This document shows positions 5,075-8,249 of a DNA stretch of 8,249 bases, piece by piece. Each line of letters starts with the position of its first letter. Position 1 is the first letter of the stretch. Source of the stretch: an uncultured Fretibacterium sp. (lineage in GTDB: Bacteria; Synergistota; Synergistia; Synergistales; Aminobacteriaceae). A program made the translations under genes and the position numbers. The notes beneath the pieces were generated by a model. That model was given only the letters and a program-made list of their open reading frames with translations, had not been told where the DNA came from and searched no databases. The DNA lies in contig NZ_CALIAA010000133.1 of the NCBI RefSeq assembly GCF_938040765.1, forward strand, positions 1-8,249, in the 5' to 3' direction.

Positions 5075-7729
5075 ATGAACAGGAACAGGGAGCTTCCCAA
5101 GGGCTATTCGCCCGACGCGATGGAGGAGAAATGGTACGCGGCCTGGATGCAGAGGGGGCTGTTCGACGCGGAGGTCGATCCCTCGCGCCCGGCGTTCTCG
5201 ATCGTCATCCCCCCTCCCAACGTCACGGGGTCCCTTCACATGGGGCATGCCTTCAACAACACGTTCCAGGATATCCTCTGCCGCGCCAGGCGGATGCAGG
5301 GCTTCAACGTCCTCTGGCTTCCGGGAACGGACCACGCGGGCATCGCCACCCAGAACGTCGTCGAGAAGAGCCTGGCCGCAAAGGGGCTGAGCCGCCACGA
5401 CCTGGGACGCGAGGCGTTTGTCGAAAAGGTCTGGGAGTGGAAGAAGATTTACGGCGACCGCATCATCGCCCAGATGAAGCGTCTGGGCAACTCCTGCGAT
5501 TGGAGGCGGGAGCGCTTCACCTTCGACGAGGGGCTATCGCGCGCCGTGCGTTCCGTGTTCGTGCGCCTCTACAAGAAGGACTTGATCTACAGGGGCAAGT
5601 ACATCATCAACTGGTGCTCGCGCTGCCACACGGCCCTCTCCGACCTGGAGGTGGAGTACGAAGAGAAGCCGGGTAACTTCTACTACGTCCGCTATCCGTT
5701 CGTCGACGGGTCGGGGGAGATCGTCGTGGCGACGACGCGTCCGGAGACGATCATCGGGGACACGGCCATAGCCGTCCACCCGAGGGCGGAGCAGTACCGC
5801 GGCCTGATCGGCAAGCGGGTGCGCGTGCCCCTGACGGACCGGGATATCCCGATCATCGAGGACAACATGGTGGACCCCGAGTTCGGGACGGGCTGCGTGA
5901 AGATCACGCCCGCGCACGACCCCAACGACTTCCTGGTGGGGCTGCGCCACGACCTGCCGCAGCTTCAGGTCATCGACTCCGAGGGCATCATGAACGAGAA
6001 CGCCGGCAAGTACCGGGGAATGACGATCGAGGAGGCCCGAAAGGCCGCGGCCCGGGACCTCGAGGCGCAGGGTCTCCTGATCCGCACCGAGGCGATCTCG
6101 CACTCCGTGGGGCACTGCCAGCGGTGCGGCACGACCGTCGAGCCCTACCTGTCCGCGCAGTGGTTCGTCCGGGCCAAACCCCTGGCCGAGCGGGGCGTCC
6201 AGGCCGTGAAGGACGGACGCATCGCGTGGATTCCCGAACAGTGGGAGAAGACCTATTTCCAGTGGATGGAGAACATCCGGGACTGGTGCATCTCGCGCCA
6301 GCTCTGGTGGGGGCACCGCATCCCGGCATGGACCTGTTCCGACTGCGGACACGTCACCGTGGCCGAGACGGACCCGACGGCCTGCGAACAGTGCGGGGGG
6401 ACGCACATCGTCCAGGACGAGGACGTCCTGGACACCTGGTTCAGCAGCGCGCTCTGGCCCTTCTCCACGATGGGCTGGCCGGACGATACCCCGGAGCTCA
6501 AATACTTCTACCCGACCTCGCTGATGGTCACGGGGTTCGACATCATCTTCTTCTGGGTGGCCCGGATGATCATGATGGGGCTCGAGTTCATGGACGAGGT
6601 GCCCTTCAAGGACGTCTACATCCACTCCCTGATCCGCGACGAGCACGGACAGAAGATGAGCAAGTCCAAGGGCAACGTCATCGACCCGCTGGACATGATC
6701 GACAAGTACGGAGCCGACGCGCTGCGCATGGCCCTCGCGGCCCTCTCCACCCAGGGGCGCGACATCCTGCTCTCCCCCGGAAAGATCGAGACCTACCGCC
6801 TCTTCATGAACAAGCTCTGGAACGCCGCCCGCTTCGCCCTCATGAACCTGGACGACGACCGGCAGGCCATCGACCCCGCCCAGCTCCGCCTTCAGGACCG
6901 GTGGATTCTGGCCCGGACCCAGGAGATGGCGGAGAGGATCACGCGCATGATCGACGAGTACGACATCGGTTCGGCCGCCCGGGCCCTGTACGACTTCGTC
7001 TGGGGCGACGTCTGCGACTGGTACCTGGAGATGTCCAAGCCCGCCCTGAAGGGGGACGAGGGCGAGGCACGGCGCAGGACGGCACAGGGCGTCCTGGAGG
7101 AGGTCTTCCACACGACCCTTCCCCTGCTCCACCCCTTCATCCCCTTCGTGACGGAGGAGCTCTGGGGAGCCTTTGGTTACGGCTGCGACGAGTCCTCCAT
7201 CATGCGCACGGCCTGGCCCAGGCCGCGCGAGGAGTTCCGGTTCGACGTGGCCGAGGCCATGCGCACGGTCCAGGAGACGGTGCGCGTCCTGCGCAACCTG
7301 AGGGCCGAGGCCCGCGTCGCCCCTCAGCAATGGATGAACCATGCGACGGTCCGGGTGGACGACGACAGGATGAAGCGGACGCTTCAGGATGCCCTGCCGC
7401 AGGTCTCCGGCCTCTGCCGCATCAGGGAGATCGCGATCCTGCCGATGTCCGCCCCGCGTCCCGCCGCGTCGCTCTCCTCGGTGGTCGGAGCGGCGGAGGT
7501 CAGCCTCCCCGTAGGCGACGTGCTGGACGTGGCCGCGGAGATCGCCCGGCTGGGGCAGGAGATCGCCGCCATAGAGAAGACGGTGGCCTCGAGCCGCGCC
7601 CGCCTGGACAAGCCCGACTTCGTCGCTCGGGCTCCGCAGGAGGTCGTCGAGAAGGAGCGGGCCCGCGTCGCCGAGGGAACTGCGCAGATAGCCAGGCTGA
7701 GGGAGAACCTGGAGAGCCTGAGCCGATAG
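5075..7729 (+). CDS. valS: Valyl-tRNA synthetase
   Basis: 884-aa class I aminoacyl-tRNA synthetase, full length, charging tRNA-Val in the cytoplasm. Order of landmarks: N-terminal YSPDAMEEKWYAAW (11-24); PPPNVTGSLHMGHAF with the HIGH-type HMGH at 55-58; CP1 editing domain with TTRPETIIGDTA (220-231) and ITPAHDPNDF (277-286); DWCISRQLWWGHRIPAW (403-419); the DVLDTWFSSALWPF segment near 450-465; KMSKS at 527-531; the alpha-helical anticodon-binding domain with VWGDVCDWYLEMSKP; and a C-terminal coiled coil (about 816-884) that in ValRS contacts the tRNA. Two paired CxxC knuckles are visible: Cys181/184 with Cys348/351, and Cys421/424 with Cys437/440, both plausible zinc sites. The start matches the family N-terminus. 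It is transcribed divergently from oadB and lies 99 bp upstream of the pepA-like gene. Confidence 0.98.
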   Translation: MNRNRELPKGYSPDAMEEKWYAAWMQRGLFDAEVDPSRPAFSIVIPPPNVTGSLHMGHAFNNTFQDILCRARRMQGFNVLWLPGTDHAGIATQNVVEKSLAAKGLSRHDLGREAFVEKVWEWKKIYGDRIIAQMKRLGNSCDWRRERFTFDEGLSRAVRSVFVRLYKKDLIYRGKYIINWCSRCHTALSDLEVEYEEKPGNFYYVRYPFVDGSGEIVVATTRPETIIGDTAIAVHPRAEQYRGLIGKRVRVPLTDRDIPIIEDNMVDPEFGTGCVKITPAHDPNDFLVGLRHDLPQLQVIDSEGIMNENAGKYRGMTIEEARKAAARDLEAQGLLIRTEAISHSVGHCQRCGTTVEPYLSAQWFVRAKPLAERGVQAVKDGRIAWIPEQWEKTYFQWMENIRDWCISRQLWWGHRIPAWTCSDCGHVTVAETDPTACEQCGGTHIVQDEDVLDTWFSSALWPFSTMGWPDDTPELKYFYPTSLMVTGFDIIFFWVARMIMMGLEFMDEVPFKDVYIHSLIRDEHGQKMSKSKGNVIDPLDMIDKYGADALRMALAALSTQGRDILLSPGKIETYRLFMNKLWNAARFALMNLDDDRQAIDPAQLRLQDRWILARTQEMAERITRMIDEYDIGSAARALYDFVWGDVCDWYLEMSKPALKGDEGEARRRTAQGVLEEVFHTTLPLLHPFIPFVTEELWGAFGYGCDESSIMRTAWPRPREEFRFDVAEAMRTVQETVRVLRNLRAEARVAPQQWMNHATVRVDDDRMKRTLQDALPQVSGLCRIREIAILPMSAPRPAASLSSVVGAAEVSLPVGDVLDVAAEIARLGQEIAAIEKTVASSRARLDKPDFVARAPQEVVEKERARVAEGTAQIARLRENLESLSR

Positions 7730-7747
7730 GCCCGGCCAAGACGGGCC
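7729..7747 (+). terminator. Short hairpin at the valS stop codon
   Basis: GGCCCG (7729-7734) pairs with CGGGCC (7742-7747) around a 7-nt loop and begins in the TAG stop itself. It is followed by ATAAATTTAA rather than a U-run, so termination would be weak at best and readthrough into the pepA-like gene is plausible. Confidence 0.25.
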
Positions 7748-7777
7748 ATAAATTTAACCAATAGACCCATAACTGTG

Positions 7778-7802
7778 CGGAGGGAGCTTTTGCGGCCCTC
7801 CG
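7778..7802 (+). promoter_or_regulatory. Hairpin in the leader of the pepA-like gene
   Basis: CGGAGGG (7778-7784) pairs with CCCTCCG (7796-7802) around an 11-nt loop, followed by TTAAAAAATC and the AAGGAGG ribosome binding site at 7813-7819. The tract after it is A-rich, so it does not fit an intrinsic terminator in either direction. It may be an mRNA processing or stability element. Confidence 0.3.
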
Positions 7803-7828
7803 TTAAAAAATCAAGGAGGTTTTTTTGA

Positions 7829-8119
7829 GTGATCGACATCAAAGTCTATGACGGTTCTGCGGAGGAATGGAAGGGCGGCGCTCTGGTACTGCCGCTTCGC
7901 GAGGAGGATTGTACTGAGGGATCGGCACTGCCCCTCGGGCCCCTCGTCAGGGAACTGAAGGAACGCAGGGACTTCACGGGAAAGAAGGGGTCCCTGCTGA
8001 GGGTTCCGCTCTTTGGGAAGGGAATTCGGAACCTCTACCTCGCGGGGCTGGGCAAGGGCAAAGAATGCGGCCACGAAATCACCTATTCCTCCAGGGATAA
8101 GCCCCAGGATTGCATCTAA
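7829..8119 (+). CDS. pepA: Leucyl aminopeptidase (M17) N-terminal fragment, truncated at a sequence junction
   Basis: The 96-aa frame starts at GTG, fixed by AAGGAGG (7813-7819) 9 nt upstream. Residues 1-78 match the N-terminal regulatory/hexamerisation domain of M17 aminopeptidases: IDIKVYDGSAEEWKGGALVLPL, RDFTGKKGSLL (46-56) and the NLYLAGLGKGK end strand (68-78). The catalytic C-terminal domain with its two metal ions (NTDAEGR signature) is absent. After GLGKGK the frame runs 18 residues with no family similarity to a TAA at 8117-8119, while base composition drops. The tail is therefore foreign sequence, and the real gene presumably continued for about 400 more residues in the original genome. 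As it stands it could not be an active peptidase. Family assignment is from pattern recognition; the truncation is visible directly. Confidence 0.75.
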   Translation: MIDIKVYDGSAEEWKGGALVLPLREEDCTEGSALPLGPLVRELKERRDFTGKKGSLLRVPLFGKGIRNLYLAGLGKGKECGHEITYSSRDKPQDCI

Positions 8120-8209
8120 CTGATAGGTGTCTGTGAGACGTGTGAGCGTCACAATCTGCTGGTAAAGTCGACTCTTTTTGAGCGCTTCTTTCTCAGTTGG
8201 CTTGGTCAT
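8051..8209 (-). pseudogene. N-terminal fragment of a DUF4112-like small membrane protein
   Basis: On the minus strand, from an ATG at 8209 (TTG at 8212 also possible), about 53 residues read as a natural protein: a charged start MTKPTEKEALKKSRLYQQI, then LTRLTDTYQLDAILGLIPGG and IGDFVAAFFALA. The LDxxLGLIPGxGD core followed by a hydrophobic helix is characteristic of DUF4112 proteins, which are short membrane proteins of unknown function. Similarity ends near 8051; the frame stays open to a stop at 7811 but only as the complement of the pepA-like gene. No ribosome binding site is visible, and base composition is unlike the rest of the window. The C-terminal part, usually another transmembrane stretch, is missing. 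This is truncated by the same junction that cuts pepA. Confidence 0.5.
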
Positions 8210-8249
8210 CAAATGCGATAATATGTTCTTCGGTTGCTAATTCCCGATA

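Noticed and set aside
5534..7342. 602-codon minus-strand open frame opposite valS
   Set aside because: It lies wholly inside valS, which has every expected motif. The frame stays open because of high GC at third positions.
8066..8249. Insertion sequence end interrupting pepA
   Set aside because: No terminal inverted repeat, target duplication or transposase similarity is visible. The right-hand sequence reads as the start of a DUF4112-like gene on the minus strand instead.

Overview
This window looks like a piece of a GC-rich (about 60% or more by eye) bacterial chromosome from an anaerobe. A lone Na+-pumping decarboxylase beta subunit, a HypE/PurM-like ATP-binding protein, two aminoacyl-tRNA synthetases and the start of an M17 leucyl aminopeptidase would suit an amino-acid-fermenting lineage such as Synergistota. 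That placement is inferred from gene content and is not proven. Nearly all the sequence is housekeeping. No IS element, CRISPR array, tRNA or rRNA was seen.

Layout. On the minus strand, reading from about 4930 down to 45, lie oadB (decarboxylase beta subunit), a HypE/AIR-synthase-like gene, aspS (bacterial-type AspRS with GAD insert) and a glyoxalase/VOC gene with a complete metal-ligand set. A 13-bp perfect hairpin separates oadB from the next gene. The last three genes are spaced 52 and 82 bp apart and read like one transcription unit. On the plus strand, valS (ValRS, 884 aa) is transcribed divergently from oadB, followed by the 5' part of a pepA-like gene. The 354-bp gap between oadB and valS holds candidate divergent promoters, a tandem 15-bp repeat and leader hairpins.

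Right edge. The pepA-like frame starts with a strong ribosome binding site and a GTG codon, but M17 similarity stops after about 78 residues, near 8051-8065. From there to the window end GC falls to about 46% (68 of 149 bases in 8101-8249, against 111 of 180 in 7861-8040). The minus strand there carries the first ~53 residues of an unrelated DUF4112-like protein, truncated at the same spot. Two unrelated 5' gene fragments meeting head-on indicate either a recent rearrangement or, more likely at a contig edge, a chimeric assembly join.

How the genes fit. aspS and valS charge tRNAs. OadB would couple decarboxylation to Na+ export if its partner subunits are encoded elsewhere. The VOC protein may detoxify or isomerise a small metabolite. 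PepA would release N-terminal amino acids from peptides. I did not find a convincing new system; the items most worth following up are the right-edge junction, the orphan oadB with its repeat-rich leader, and the HypE-like protein linked to aspS.
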